Assembly: GCF_029714205.1 (NCBI RefSeq)
Contig: NZ_CP121648.1
Coordinates: forward strand, 62,001 to 126,000
Direction of reading: 5' to 3'
DNA length: 64,000 nt
Origin: Methylobacterium sp. CB376
GTDB taxonomy: Bacteria; Pseudomonadota; Alphaproteobacteria; Rhizobiales; Beijerinckiaceae
Each line of letters begins with the position of its first letter. Positions within the stretch are counted from its first letter, which is position 1. Shown here in pieces: positions 55,088-64,000 of this stretch. The notes under the pieces were generated by a model. It did not search any database. It saw only the letters and a list, made by a program, of their open reading frames with translations, and had not been told where the DNA came from. Made by a program: the position numbers and the translations under genes.

Positions 55088-57672
55088 GCGCGGTGCGGGG
55101 GCTCGGCCCGGCGATCCTGCGCGTCGCGGGCTGGCCGATCGAGACCCTGGCGCCGCTGCGCGCGGCGGCCCTGACGAACCGGGTCGATGCCTGGATCGCG
55201 CGGGACGAGGCGCTCCTGCGCGAGGGGGCGGCCCTGGCCGGCGAGGTGCGGGCGGCGTTGCGGGGCGCGGAGGATCCGGCGCGGCGCGGGGCGCTCCTCG
55301 ACCTGGCGCGGGCCCTGCGGCGCTCGGCGCGCCCCCTGCCGGCCGCGGCGGTCGGGCGGCTCTGGGGCGATCCCTCGCTCGGCGAGGCCGTTCGGGGAGC
55401 CGCCGCGTCCCGCCTCGCCCACGCGGCCGAGCGGGCCGGCATCGACGCGGCGCACGCGGCGGAACTCGCCCGCGCGGGGGCGGCCCTCGAGGCCGTCGCC
55501 CGCGAGGAGCGCTTTCGGCGCGCCCTCTGCCTCGCCAGTCCCTCGGTCTTCCGCCGCCTGACGGATCCGCCGGGCGACGCGCGCGGCCGGCGCCGGCTCG
55601 CCGCGAGCCTGCACCGCTACCTGATGCGGGCGGTCGGCCGCGCGACGCCGAACGGCCTCTGGGCCGGCATCGTCCTCGAGGACGCGGGCGGGGGAGAGGA
55701 CGTGGGCGGGGGCGAGGACGCGCGATGGTGCGCGCGGGGCCCGCTCGCGGTCGCGCCCGCCCCGGCCGTCACCCGCGTCGCCCCGGTGCTGCACCTGTTC
55801 GCGCGGATCCTGGAGGCGCGCGGCCGCGCCCGGCCCTGGATCGACGCGACCGCCTGGCGCCTCAACCCGACGCTGCGGCGCGCGGGGGCCGCGTGGCTGT
55901 TCGGCACGGTCGCGGAGGGGATCTGGGTCACCCGGCAGGTCGCCGACCACGCGCCGCTCGGCCACCTCCGCGCCGCCCTGGCGCCCGGGGAGGAGGCGGC
56001 GCCCGACGCGATCGCCGACGCGCTGCGCCGCCGCGATCCGGCGCTCCCGGACGAGACCGCGCGGGCCTGGGTCGAGGCCTGGATCGGCGCCGGGATCCTG
56101 TCCCCGTCGACCGCCCTGCCGGGCTTCTACGCGGATCCCTGGCAGGCCCTCGACGGGATCGTCGCCGCCCTGCCCGCGGGCGAGGCCGAGAGCTGGCGCG
56201 CGGTCCGCGCCGCCCTCGCGCGGATCGCGGCGGAGATCGAGGCGGGGATCGAGACCCTCTCGGCCGAGGCCCTGCGGGCGCGGCTCGACGCGGCCCGGGC
56301 GCCGGTGGCCGCCCTGCTGGCCGGCTACGGCCTGGCGCTGCCGGACGGGGCGGACGTGCTCGCGCTCGACCGCACGGCGCCGTTCCGCTTCGCCCTGTCG
56401 CGGGACCTCGCCGCCGCGATCGAGGCGCGGATCCGCGCGGCCTGGGCCTTCGACCGCTTCGGCCTCGGCGCCGTCGAGGCGGAGATCGAGACGGAGCGCC
56501 TCTTCGGCCCGATCGCCCCGGGCTGCACGGTTCCCCTCGGGGATTTCCTCGCGCCGGAGGCGGAGGCGGAGGCGGGCCTCGGGCGCCGCGCCCGCACCTG
56601 GGAGGAGCGCGCGGCGGCCCCGCCCGGCAGCGACCTCGCCCGGCGCGCCCGCGAGGCCTTCGGGCGCTGGGAGCGCGTCCTCGCGCCCGATCCCGCGGCG
56701 CGCCGCCTCGCCCTGCCGGAGCCGGAGCCGGAGCCTGAGCCGGGCCCGGGCGGGGAGCCCCTTCCCGCGGGCTCGGCCCTCCTCCTCGTCGATGCGGACG
56801 GGCGCCTGCGGCTCGGCGGGATCACGCCGGAGCCCGCCTTCTTTCACGGGCGCTTCGCCGCCCTCCTGGGCGCGGCGTTGGACGGGTCGGACGCCTTCCT
56901 CGACTGGCTGCGGGGCGCCCTGCGCGGAATCGAGGCGCGCCACCCCGTGCGCTTCTGCGACATCGCCATCCGCAACCACCGGGCGCCGAACGTCACGGCC
57001 CGGCCCGCCAGCGCGCGGCGGGCGCTCGACCCGCTCGCGGGCGGCGGCGAGGCCCTGCGCGGGCTCGGGATCGGCCGCGACGCGCGCGGCCGGCCGGCCC
57101 TGCACGCCGCCGGCCTGCCCGAGCGGCTCGTCCCGGCCGCCCGCACCGCCGCCTCCCTCGCCGGGCTCGACCGCATCGCCTGGCTCCTGTCCTCGGTGTC
57201 CCTCTGCCTCGGCCGCCCATCCCTGATGGCGCCGATCCCGCCGCTCGCCCGCGAGGTGGCGGAGTGGCGCCACCTGCCGCGGCTCCTCCTCGGCGAGACC
57301 GTCCTCGGCCCGGAGCGCTGGACGCCGCGGGAGGCCGTGGGCGCCGGCCTCGCGGCCGCCCGGGGGGCCGAGCGCTTCGTGATCTGGCGCCGCTTCGCGC
57401 GCGAGGCCGGGCTCCCCGCCCTCCTCTACGCCTTCGCGGGACGCGGCGAGACCGAGGTGCTGCTGGCGGCTGACAGCCCGCTCGCGATCGACCTCCTCGG
57501 CCAGGACCTCGCGGCCCACGGCCCGGCGCTTCGCCTCCAGGAACTGCTCCCGGATCCGAGCGGCTTCGTGGTCCGGGACGAGGCCGGGCGCCGCTACCTC
57601 GCAGAACTCGCCGTGGCCTGGGCGGGGGACGACGCATTCTGGGCCGGGCTCGCCCCCGCGGCGGAGGCGTGA
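55084..57672 (+). CDS. LanB N-domain lantibiotic dehydratase (glutamylation)
   Basis: An 862-residue LanB-type dehydratase large domain that uses Glu-tRNA to glutamylate Ser/Thr of the precursor. Family blocks are LASPSVFRRLTDPPGDARGR (S/T-rich loop), YLMRAVGRATPNGLWAGIVL (the R-x-TP-x-GL motif), and late RPSLMAPIPPLAREVAEWRH then AREAGLPALLYAFAGRGETE. The C-terminal elimination domain is absent and is supplied by the gene at 54179. A short in-frame repeat (GGGEDVGGGEDA) lies near residue 200. Last gene of the rightward RiPP operon. Confidence 0.9.
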   Translation: MSAVRGLGPAILRVAGWPIETLAPLRAAALTNRVDAWIARDEALLREGAALAGEVRAALRGAEDPARRGALLDLARALRRSARPLPAAAVGRLWGDPSLGEAVRGAAASRLAHAAERAGIDAAHAAELARAGAALEAVAREERFRRALCLASPSVFRRLTDPPGDARGRRRLAASLHRYLMRAVGRATPNGLWAGIVLEDAGGGEDVGGGEDARWCARGPLAVAPAPAVTRVAPVLHLFARILEARGRARPWIDATAWRLNPTLRRAGAAWLFGTVAEGIWVTRQVADHAPLGHLRAALAPGEEAAPDAIADALRRRDPALPDETARAWVEAWIGAGILSPSTALPGFYADPWQALDGIVAALPAGEAESWRAVRAALARIAAEIEAGIETLSAEALRARLDAARAPVAALLAGYGLALPDGADVLALDRTAPFRFALSRDLAAAIEARIRAAWAFDRFGLGAVEAEIETERLFGPIAPGCTVPLGDFLAPEAEAEAGLGRRARTWEERAAAPPGSDLARRAREAFGRWERVLAPDPAARRLALPEPEPEPEPGPGGEPLPAGSALLLVDADGRLRLGGITPEPAFFHGRFAALLGAALDGSDAFLDWLRGALRGIEARHPVRFCDIAIRNHRAPNVTARPASARRALDPLAGGGEALRGLGIGRDARGRPALHAAGLPERLVPAARTAASLAGLDRIAWLLSSVSLCLGRPSLMAPIPPLAREVAEWRHLPRLLLGETVLGPERWTPREAVGAGLAAARGAERFVIWRRFAREAGLPALLYAFAGRGETEVLLAADSPLAIDLLGQDLAAHGPALRLQELLPDPSGFVVRDEAGRRYLAELAVAWAGDDAFWAGLAPAAEA

Positions 57673-57684
57673 GACGAGATCCGT

Positions 57685-57735
57685 ATCATGCGCGTTCCGG
57701 ACGTGATCGCCCGGACAGCGGATGACGGCTGGTCC
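57685..57735. repeat. Degenerate copy of the repeat-associated palindrome
   Basis: agatccgtatcatgcgcg, ttccggacgtgatcgcccgg and acagcggatgacgg resemble the palindrome next to the 28.9 kb repeat (atccgctgtccggacgatca). The stem is imperfect. It lies between convergent ends of the LanB gene (57672) and the cellulose operon (57739), so it may act as a terminator. Confidence 0.45.
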
Positions 57736-57738
57736 CTC

Positions 57739-58806
57739 TTACCAGCCGAAGGGCGGCGGTGCCGGGCCGCGATAGGCCTGGGCCGGCAATTCGCCCGAGA
57801 TCGGCTCGGCGCGGGCGGGCGGGCGCGGCGCGGGGGCCGCCTCGGGCATGCGGCCGATCCCGGGGGTCGGGAGGGTATCCGTGATGAAGCGGGGCTGGGC
57901 GAGCGTGGCGCCGGCCGGCCCCGGGCGGGGTACCGCGGGCGGCGCCAGGGAGGCGGCCGCCGGCGGGCCGGCGGGCGGCGCGAGGTAGGTCGGGGTCGCG
58001 GCCCGGTCCGGGGCGGCGGGCCGCGGGGCGACCGGCGCGGCCGCCATCGCCGGCGGGACGGCCGCCGCGGGCGGGACCGCGGCCGGCGCGGCCGCCAGGA
58101 CGCGACGGGATGCCGGCCGGCGGCGCGGGGGCGCGTCCGCCGGCACGGGACCGTCGGACCCGAGCCGCAGGCGCGCGAGATTCTCGATCAGCGCCTCGGA
58201 CGGCGTGCCCGCGCGGCGGCACTGGTGGATGCGCAGCGAGGCGGTGACGGGCGAGGCGGCGGGCGGGAAGGCCGCGCCGAGGCTCGGCACCGCCTCGATC
58301 CACTGCCACGCGTAGACGCAGCGCTCGTTCTGGGCGAAGCCCATCGGCCCGTAGGCGTTCCGGGCCGGGCGCGACGAGATCCGGTAGCCCGATCCTCCGG
58401 CCAGCGCCGCCAGTTCCGCCGCGATGCCCGAGCGCGTCGGCTTGGCCATGGCGGGCCCGTCCACGGCCCCGCGGCGGCGCAGCGCGAGGTCGATCCAGCC
58501 CTCGCCACCCCCGCCCCGCGGGCCGAAGCTGATCCGCTGGCGCAGGCCCTGCGAGTAGCCGTCGACCTGGATGGACTGCCCGGCCTCGGCGCCCGGCAGG
58601 TGCACGAGGGCCTGCGACCGGGCCGAGCCGTTGAGCGAGCTGAAGGACGTGGCGCTCTCCGCGCCGCGCAGGACGCGCCGGCCGCTGCCCGACGCGGTGC
58701 AGGCGGCGAGCGACGCCGCCGCGGCGGCGAGTGCGACCATCCGGAGGGACGCCGCGGCGAGGGAGGGACGGGGCGAGGTCATGGGCGATCCGGAAGCTGC
58801 GCTCAC
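57739..58806 (-). CDS. bcsN: Cellulose biosynthesis protein BcsN
   Basis: A protein of about 350 residues, last gene of the cellulose operon. A lipoprotein signal ends at LAACTASGSG (lipobox LAAC). The folded part has RRVLRGAESATSFSSLNGSA, RNAYGPMGFAQNERCVYAWQ and IHQCRRAGTPSEALIENLA, the pattern of alphaproteobacterial BcsN as I recall it. The last 130 residues are Pro/Ala-rich. BcsN is needed for cellulose formation in agrobacteria; its biochemical role is unclear. The GTG at 58804-58806 overlaps the upstream stop (GTGA); ATG 58780-58782 is the alternative. Confidence 0.75.
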   Translation of the reverse strand: MSAASGSPMTSPRPSLAAASLRMVALAAAAASLAACTASGSGRRVLRGAESATSFSSLNGSARSQALVHLPGAEAGQSIQVDGYSQGLRQRISFGPRGGGGEGWIDLALRRRGAVDGPAMAKPTRSGIAAELAALAGGSGYRISSRPARNAYGPMGFAQNERCVYAWQWIEAVPSLGAAFPPAASPVTASLRIHQCRRAGTPSEALIENLARLRLGSDGPVPADAPPRRRPASRRVLAAAPAAVPPAAAVPPAMAAAPVAPRPAAPDRAATPTYLAPPAGPPAAASLAPPAVPRPGPAGATLAQPRFITDTLPTPGIGRMPEAAPAPRPPARAEPISGELPAQAYRGPAPPPFGW

Positions 58807-60730
58807 CGCATCGCGGCGGGCGGCGCGTCGAAGAGGCCGAAGCGATCTCCGTCGCGGGTCTGGGTGGGGCGGGCGGGGCCGGCCGGGGCGGCGGCTCCCT
58901 CGGCCTGCGCGATGGTTCCGACCGCGGGGGCGGCAGGCCGTCCTGCGGGCTCGCCCGGTCCGAGCCGTTCCAGCTCGGCAGCAGGGCGTAGCCGTAGCGC
59001 TCGTAGGGCATCGGCCCGACCCCGGGGACCCGGCGGGCCACCAGCGGCGGCGGCCCCGCGCGGAGGTCGCGCAGGGCGTCCCGCTCGCCGCCCTTCTCGC
59101 CCGCGGGCTGGGCGGTGAAGCGCAGCGGGTTCTCCGGCGCGACCGCCTGGGGGAACTCGCCGCGGCGGACGGGCAGGACCGTCTCGGGGGCGGCCGCGGT
59201 CGGCTTCGGCACGCGGGGCGCGGCCGGCCGGGTCAGGGCCGCGCGCTGGGGCGCGGGGCCCGAGCGGGGGGGCGCGCAGGGGCCCGGATCGGCGCCCTCG
59301 TCCTGCGCCGTGAACAGGAGCCCGACCACCTTCGGGAACAGCCCGTCGTAGCGGTTCACGATTTCCAGGAACTCGCGGTTGCGCTTCTGCCGGGTCAGCG
59401 AGAGGGCGTAGCCGAGGATCGCGGCCTCGCGGGGCTTCCAGGCGCTCGCCCGCTCGAACCACTCCGCGGCGGCGTCGAACTGGCAGGCATTGTAGGCGTA
59501 CCAGCCGAGCGCCTGGGCGCCCTCGCCCGAGCCGGTCGCGAGGACGAGCTTGGCGAAGCGGTCCAGGCGCGGCGCCTCCAGGGGTGCCACCGGGGACTGG
59601 GTGAGACGGCGCTCCAGCAGGTCCATGTAGAGGGCCGTGTTGGTGACCGATCCCTCGCGCCACGCGAAGGCGACCTCCTCGGCGTCGCGCTCCTGCCCGA
59701 CCTCGCGCAGCGAGAGGGCGAGCCCGGTCGCGACGGTGGCCCTGCCCCCGCGGGCGATCGCGCCCTTGAACCAGTCCAGCGCCTCGCGGAATTGCCGCCG
59801 CTTGTAGGCGTACCAGCCGAGCAGGCTGAACTGGTCCGGCTCGCCGAGCTTGCGCACGTGGTCGCTCAGGGCGGCGAGGTCGGCCGGCTCGATCCGGCCC
59901 ACCGGCTCGTCGTGCAGGATGGCGGCGATGCGGGCGCGGGTCACGTCGAGGCGCAGCGCCGCGAACTCGTTGCTCCCGTCCGCGGCCGGCTGACCGAGGG
60001 CGAGGAGCGGCTCGACCTGGCCGATCGGCAGGGTCGCCATCGCCTTCTGGATCGTCGCGAGGCGCAGGGCGGATTCCTTCTGCCCCGCCAGGATGCCCCG
60101 GTAGAGGCTCGCGGCCTGGCCGGGATCGCCGCCGCGGGCGTAGGCTTCCGCGACGAGCCAGGCGATGTCGATGTCGAGGTCGCGCATCGCCTCCGGCACC
60201 GCCCGGACCCGGGCGATCACCTCCGGCCAGGCGCCCTCGCGGGCCGCGGCCTTGACCTCGCTGCGCAGCGTGCCGCGGTTGAGCTTGCGGGCGAGGTCGT
60301 CCGAGGGCTGCCAGCCGGGATCGCTCGCCTGGCGGGCCGCGATCGCGGCGCGCAGGTCGTTGAACCGGCCGGCCGTGAACAGGTCCCACATCGGGGCCTC
60401 CTCGGGCGGGCTCGGGCGGATGGAATCGAGGTCCGCCGGAACCTTCCAGTTCGGGTAGCGGCGGCGCAGGCGGGCGATCTCGGCCTGGACCCGGTCGGAT
60501 TGGCGCTGGGCGGCGTAGAAGCGCAGCGCGCTCTCGTCGACGATCTCGGCATCCTCGGCCGGCGCGCCGTCCCTGCCGAGGATCACGGGCGCGCGCCGCT
60601 CGTCGAGCTGGATCACCCCGACCGGGGCAGTCGGAGCCTCCGCCCGCGCGGCGCCCCCGCCCGCGGCGAGGAGCGCCGCGAGCATCGCGGCCCGTCGCGA
60701 CGGCGCTCCGGAACTCAGCGCCCAAGGCAT
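58803..60730 (-). CDS. TPR-containing cellulose-operon protein with a probable frameshift
   Basis: About 640 residues. It has a signal peptide, then TPR-like helical pairs (LGWYAYKRRQFREALDWFKG, LGWYAYNACQFDAAAEWFER), as in the periplasmic part of BcsC; no outer-membrane barrel. Up to YGYALLPSWNGSDRASP (near 58945) one frame is coding. The expected tail (PAAPAVGTIAQAEGAAAPAG to FGLFDAPPAAMR) continues in the next frame and ends at 58803, overlapping the bcsN GTG. One G missing at about 58940-58945 would explain this. Without correction the frame runs over bcsN to 57686. Either a real lesion or a sequencing error. Confidence 0.7.
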
Positions 60731-61896
60731 GACGCGTACCTCATGTTGACGGCGGCGAGGGCCAGGAGCTGGAGCGTCGCCGGGTAGTAGTTCTGCGGCG
60801 AGGTCGGGTCGGGAAGGGCGGGCGGCAGCGAGGCCGTGCCGGCCGCGCAGGCGGTGAGGGCCGCGACCGCGAGGTAGCCGGGCTCCTGCATCCGTCCGAC
60901 GACGTCGTTGCTCGCGGTGTCGACCACCGGCAGGCCCGAGGCGCCGACCTCGGCCCAGGCCTTCACGAAGGGGGCGTAGTAGCGGCGCTCCGCGATGCCC
61001 GCCATGGCGAGGTAGAGCGGCACCCGGACCGCGTTGTAGGAGAAGACCGGGGGGAAGCCGGCCGCCGCTTTCGGCTCGCCCCCGCGCAGCGAGGTCCACT
61101 CGACCGGCAGCGCCGCCTCCCCGAACCGCGCCCGCAGCGCGAGGTCGAGGCCGGCCGCGCTGAGCCGGGCCCAGTCGAATTCGGGCGCCACCGCGGGCAG
61201 GCGCGCCAGGGCGGGGAAGATCCAGTAGGACAGGTTGATCACCGGCCCATCCGCCCGGTCCTCGGCCGAGAACCCGGCCATGCCCGGCAGGAGCAGGGCC
61301 GCGCCCTCGGAGCGGAACAGCACCGTGCGGCGGCCGATATCGACGGCGATGCGCCGTGCCGCGAGGCGGTAGCCCTCGTCCTGCCAGGCGTCCGCGGCCT
61401 CGATGAGGGCCCAGGCCACCAGGAGGTCGCCGTCGGTGGCGTTGTTCATGTCGGCGACGCCCGGGCGCTTGTCCGGCTCCCAGCGCCAGGCCAGCAGGGA
61501 ATCGTCCCGGACCATGAGGTTGGCGCGGGTCCAGTCCCAGATCCGCTGGAAGGCGTCGCGGTCCCCGGCCGCGACGGCGAGCAGCATGCCGTAGCCCTGC
61601 CCCTCGCTGTGGCTGATGCGGCCGTTGGCCGTGTCGACGACGCGGCCCTGGTCGGTGACGAAGCGCGCCTTGTAGGCGCGCCACGCCGCCCCGTTGCCGA
61701 GGGCGTTGTGGAGCGACGCCGGCTCGCCAGTCCGGTTCTCGCCAGTCCGGCTCTCGCCATCACGGTTCTTGGCGTCGCGCGCGCGGGGCGGCGGCTCGGC
61801 GGCGCCCGGCTGCTGGGCGAGGCCTGGCCGGGCGCCGCCCAGCGCGGCGCTGCCCAGGATCAGGATCGTCGCCGCGAGGCGCAGGAAGGATCTCAT
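60715..61896 (-). CDS. bcsZ: Endo-1,4-beta-glucanase BcsZ (GH8)
   Basis: A 393-residue periplasmic GH8 cellulase of bacterial cellulose operons. The signal peptide runs to about residue 27. The catalytic region begins WRAYKARFVTDQGRVVDTAN, with the acid Glu in ISHSEGQGYGMLLAVAAGDR. The GH8 Asp motif is NNATDGDLLVAWALIEAADA. Further on, GPVINLSYWIFPAL and FSYNAVRVPLYLAMAGI also fit. Length is normal apart from a short repeat-derived insertion after the signal (DGESRTGENRTGEP). It trims or edits glucan chains during export. The start overlaps the bcsB stop (ATGA). Confidence 0.94.
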   Translation of the reverse strand: MRSFLRLAATILILGSAALGGARPGLAQQPGAAEPPPRARDAKNRDGESRTGENRTGEPASLHNALGNGAAWRAYKARFVTDQGRVVDTANGRISHSEGQGYGMLLAVAAGDRDAFQRIWDWTRANLMVRDDSLLAWRWEPDKRPGVADMNNATDGDLLVAWALIEAADAWQDEGYRLAARRIAVDIGRRTVLFRSEGAALLLPGMAGFSAEDRADGPVINLSYWIFPALARLPAVAPEFDWARLSAAGLDLALRARFGEAALPVEWTSLRGGEPKAAAGFPPVFSYNAVRVPLYLAMAGIAERRYYAPFVKAWAEVGASGLPVVDTASNDVVGRMQEPGYLAVAALTACAAGTASLPPALPDPTSPQNYYPATLQLLALAAVNMRYASCLGR

Positions 61897-64000
61897 CGGG
61901 GGGCTCCGGTGCCGCGGTCGGGGTCGCCGCGCCGCCCCGTGCCGGTGCGCCCGACGCCGCGCAGCATGGCCGAGGTGGACAGGCCGAGGGCGGCCGCCGA
62001 GGCCAGGATGATCAGCGCGAAGGCGTTCGGATTGGACGAGAACCAGCCCGCCACGATCAGCCGGAGATTCTCGAAGCTGCGGGGCGCCGTCTCGACGAGG
62101 ATCGCGTGCCGCGCCGCGTAGGTGCGGACCGCGCCGTCATTGCCGTCGAGCACGGCCACCCGCCCTTCGAGCCGGTCCCACACCGACGGCGCGGTCAGGC
62201 AGGTCACCGAGGCCTGCAGCGCCGCCGGGGTCGGCGCCGTGAAGACCGTGAGCGTCGCGTCGGGGTCGCGCCCCATCAGGCCCTGCCCGGCGATCAGGGA
62301 GGTGCGGGCATCCACCTCGATCTCCGCCTCGCGGACCTGCGCGTCGAGCCAGCGCGAGGCCGCCGCGACCGCCTCCTGGAGGACGGCGCCGAGCCGCGCG
62401 CCGATCCCCGCGAGGCCGTCCTCGCCCGCGCCCGCCCCGCGCAGGGAGGCGCCCCAGGAGGTGACGAGGTCGGCGGCCTGCGCGCGCGCCGAGGAGCGCC
62501 CGCGCTGGGCCACCGCGATGCTGCGCGACGGGGCGGCCGGGAGCGCGCAGGCGGGAGGGATGTCGGAGCGCAGGCGGTCGAGGCTCAGGCCCCCGCCCTG
62601 GCCGGCCGGCTGCGGGATCTCGGCGCCGGCCTGCGCGGCCCGCCCCTGCCAGATCTGCTGCACCTGCTGCGGGTCGAGCCCGACGGTGCGCAGCAGGTCG
62701 GGATCGAGCGTGCGGACCGGCCCGACGACCACGGTCGGGCCCCGCCTCTCCGCCGCGCGCTCGGTGGCGAGTTCGAAGTCGATCGGGCGGCCCGCCGCCA
62801 GGGCGAGGCGCACCGCGATCGTGGCGGCGGCCGACATCGAGGCCCGGTCGGGCGCCGGCACGACGAGGCGCGGCCGCCGCGGCGCATCGCGATAGGGCGC
62901 GCCGCCGCCCGCCGTCGCGGCGAGGTCCGGCAGCCGCAGCGCCCGCGCCAGCCGCGGGAAGGCCACCTTGGTCTCGCCGAGGAACAGGAAGCGCTTGCGG
63001 TCCGCCTCCGCGTCGCTGCAGGCGCGGTCCGAGGCGGCGGGCAGCAGCGCCGTGACGTCGACGCGGTTGCGGCCGGGCCGCCAGCGCCCGAGCGGCAGGC
63101 CGATCTGCGCGTCGCGGAACACCTCGCCCTCGGCGCGCGGCAGCGGCGCGCTCGCCGCGTTGCGCCGGTTGACGTCGACGATCACCTGCGCCTCCGGGTC
63201 GAGGCCGGCGGCGTAGCCGCCCTCCAGCGTCAGGACGACCTTGCCGTAATCCGCCGCGATCACGTCGCTCGGCAGGACCACGTCGAAGCCGGCCCGGAAC
63301 AGCCGTCCGCTGAATTCGCGGTTCTGCAGGCCGAGATCGGCGAGGCGCAGCGTCTCGCCGCCCCGGATCTCGGCGCCGCGCGCGAGGGCGAGCGCCCGCA
63401 ACCCCTGCGGGCTCCCGACCGGCTCATGGGCCGCCGAGGCGGTGACCGCCTCGGCGGCGGCGTCGAGATCCGCCGGGGCGGTGCCCGGGACGATCAGGGT
63501 CGTGGCCCGGGTCGCCTGGGCCGGCAGGACGGTCAGCGGCTGGCCGCTCGCCACCTCGCCGGCCTCGACATTGGCGACCTCGCGCAGCTCGTCGGGACTC
63601 GCGACCACGAGGTTCAGGCCCGAGGGTCCCTGCTGCGCCGATCCGAACTCGACCGCCACGTGGCTGTAGCCGCCGGCCAGCGCGACGCGCTGCACGAGGC
63701 CGATGATGCGCTCGAAGGTCTCGAAGGTCGGCCGGCTGCGGAGCATCACCCGGATCGGGACGACGCCGCGCGGATCGGGCGGGACCGCGGCGAGGTCGCG
63801 CAGGCTCTGGGCGGTCCCGGTGCCCGGCGGCAGCACGAAGCCGGTCCAGGACGGGTCGACCTGGGTCCAGAGCTCGTAGGTCGCCGGCAGGCTGCAATCG
63901 ACCCGGTGGCGCTGGACGGCCGCGACCGCGACGGCGTTGTAGCCGGGCCTGAGCAGGCCGGGCGGCACGTCGAACTCGACGACCCGCACGGCGCTCGGGG
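61893..64000 (-). CDS. bcsB: Cellulose synthase periplasmic regulatory subunit BcsB (5' end outside window)
   Basis: The C-terminal 702 residues of BcsB. Visible parts are a carbohydrate-binding-like jelly roll (FDVPPGLLRPGYNAVAVAAV, then LPATYELWTQVDPSWTGFVL) and a flavodoxin-like domain (PIRVMLRSRPTFETFERIIG, SGLNLVVASPDELREVANVE). A second such pair follows, and a single C-terminal transmembrane helix (FALIILASAAALGLSTSAML) anchors it beside BcsA. The frame is open to the window edge without the signal peptide, so the start lies beyond 64000. First visible gene of the leftward bcsB-bcsZ-TPR-bcsN order. Confidence 0.94.
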   Translation of the reverse strand, partial: PSAVRVVEFDVPPGLLRPGYNAVAVAAVQRHRVDCSLPATYELWTQVDPSWTGFVLPPGTGTAQSLRDLAAVPPDPRGVVPIRVMLRSRPTFETFERIIGLVQRVALAGGYSHVAVEFGSAQQGPSGLNLVVASPDELREVANVEAGEVASGQPLTVLPAQATRATTLIVPGTAPADLDAAAEAVTASAAHEPVGSPQGLRALALARGAEIRGGETLRLADLGLQNREFSGRLFRAGFDVVLPSDVIAADYGKVVLTLEGGYAAGLDPEAQVIVDVNRRNAASAPLPRAEGEVFRDAQIGLPLGRWRPGRNRVDVTALLPAASDRACSDAEADRKRFLFLGETKVAFPRLARALRLPDLAATAGGGAPYRDAPRRPRLVVPAPDRASMSAAATIAVRLALAAGRPIDFELATERAAERRGPTVVVGPVRTLDPDLLRTVGLDPQQVQQIWQGRAAQAGAEIPQPAGQGGGLSLDRLRSDIPPACALPAAPSRSIAVAQRGRSSARAQAADLVTSWGASLRGAGAGEDGLAGIGARLGAVLQEAVAAASRWLDAQVREAEIEVDARTSLIAGQGLMGRDPDATLTVFTAPTPAALQASVTCLTAPSVWDRLEGRVAVLDGNDGAVRTYAARHAILVETAPRSFENLRLIVAGWFSSNPNAFALIILASAAALGLSTSAMLRGVGRTGTGRRGDPDRGTGAPR

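Noticed and set aside
57686..61684. A 1332-codon leftward frame spanning bcsZ, the TPR gene and bcsN
   Set aside because: Only the middle part is coding; the ends are shadows of bcsZ and bcsN, and the extension past 58940 results from the probable frameshift.

Overview
The window is very GC-rich, densely coded, and reads as a Methylobacterium-like alphaproteobacterium (Hyphomicrobiales). This is inferred from several things together: a decayed formate dehydrogenase of the methylotroph type, a MucR/Ros regulator, a cellulose operon carrying a BcsN-type gene, FNR/FixK-type boxes, and short interspersed repeats. No tRNA, rRNA, CRISPR array or intact insertion sequence was seen.

Left part (1-33 kb): a NitT/TauT-type ABC importer diverges from a response regulator / histidine kinase / periplasmic binding protein trio. 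A broken formate dehydrogenase alpha gene follows, then accessory metabolic genes (YbhB-like protein, erythromycin-esterase-like protein, alpha/beta hydrolases, MucR, APC permease, FetAB-like ABC pair, DUF2252, AhpD-like and DUF4186 proteins). Several genes here are remnants: a repeat protein with one TGA, a binding-protein N-terminus, and an ABC ATPase lacking its Walker A. At 22.1-28.8 kb a universal stress protein, a three-gene RbbA/YhiI/YhhJ-like ABC system and a 71-residue protein lie next to FNR/FixK-like sites. At 28.9-37.6 kb there is a PHA-synthase-like hydrolase and a glycan group: ABC exporter, two glycoside hydrolases, a glycosyltransferase and UDP-galactopyranose mutase.

The centrepiece (37.7-57.7 kb) is a ribosomally made peptide (RiPP) cluster. 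Leftward genes encode an NHLM-type export machine: HlyD-like adaptor, C39 peptidase-ABC, a second ABC and a cyclic-nucleotide-binding protein. Rightward genes encode a bacteriocin-type radical SAM protein, a TIGR04076-like protein, a DMATS-type aromatic prenyltransferase, two paralogous B12-binding radical SAM enzymes flanking a 116-residue precursor, a SurA-N-like protein, and a LanB-type dehydratase split into two genes. The precursor has a Gly-Gly cleavage motif, nine Ser/Thr in the predicted core, and a single Trp that is its last residue. The inferred product is a dehydrated, radical-SAM-modified (perhaps C-methylated) and prenylated peptide. That enzyme combination looks unusual and is the main candidate for an undescribed system.

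Right end (57.7-64 kb): a leftward cellulose operon with bcsB (partial), bcsZ, a TPR-protein gene with a probable frameshift, and bcsN.
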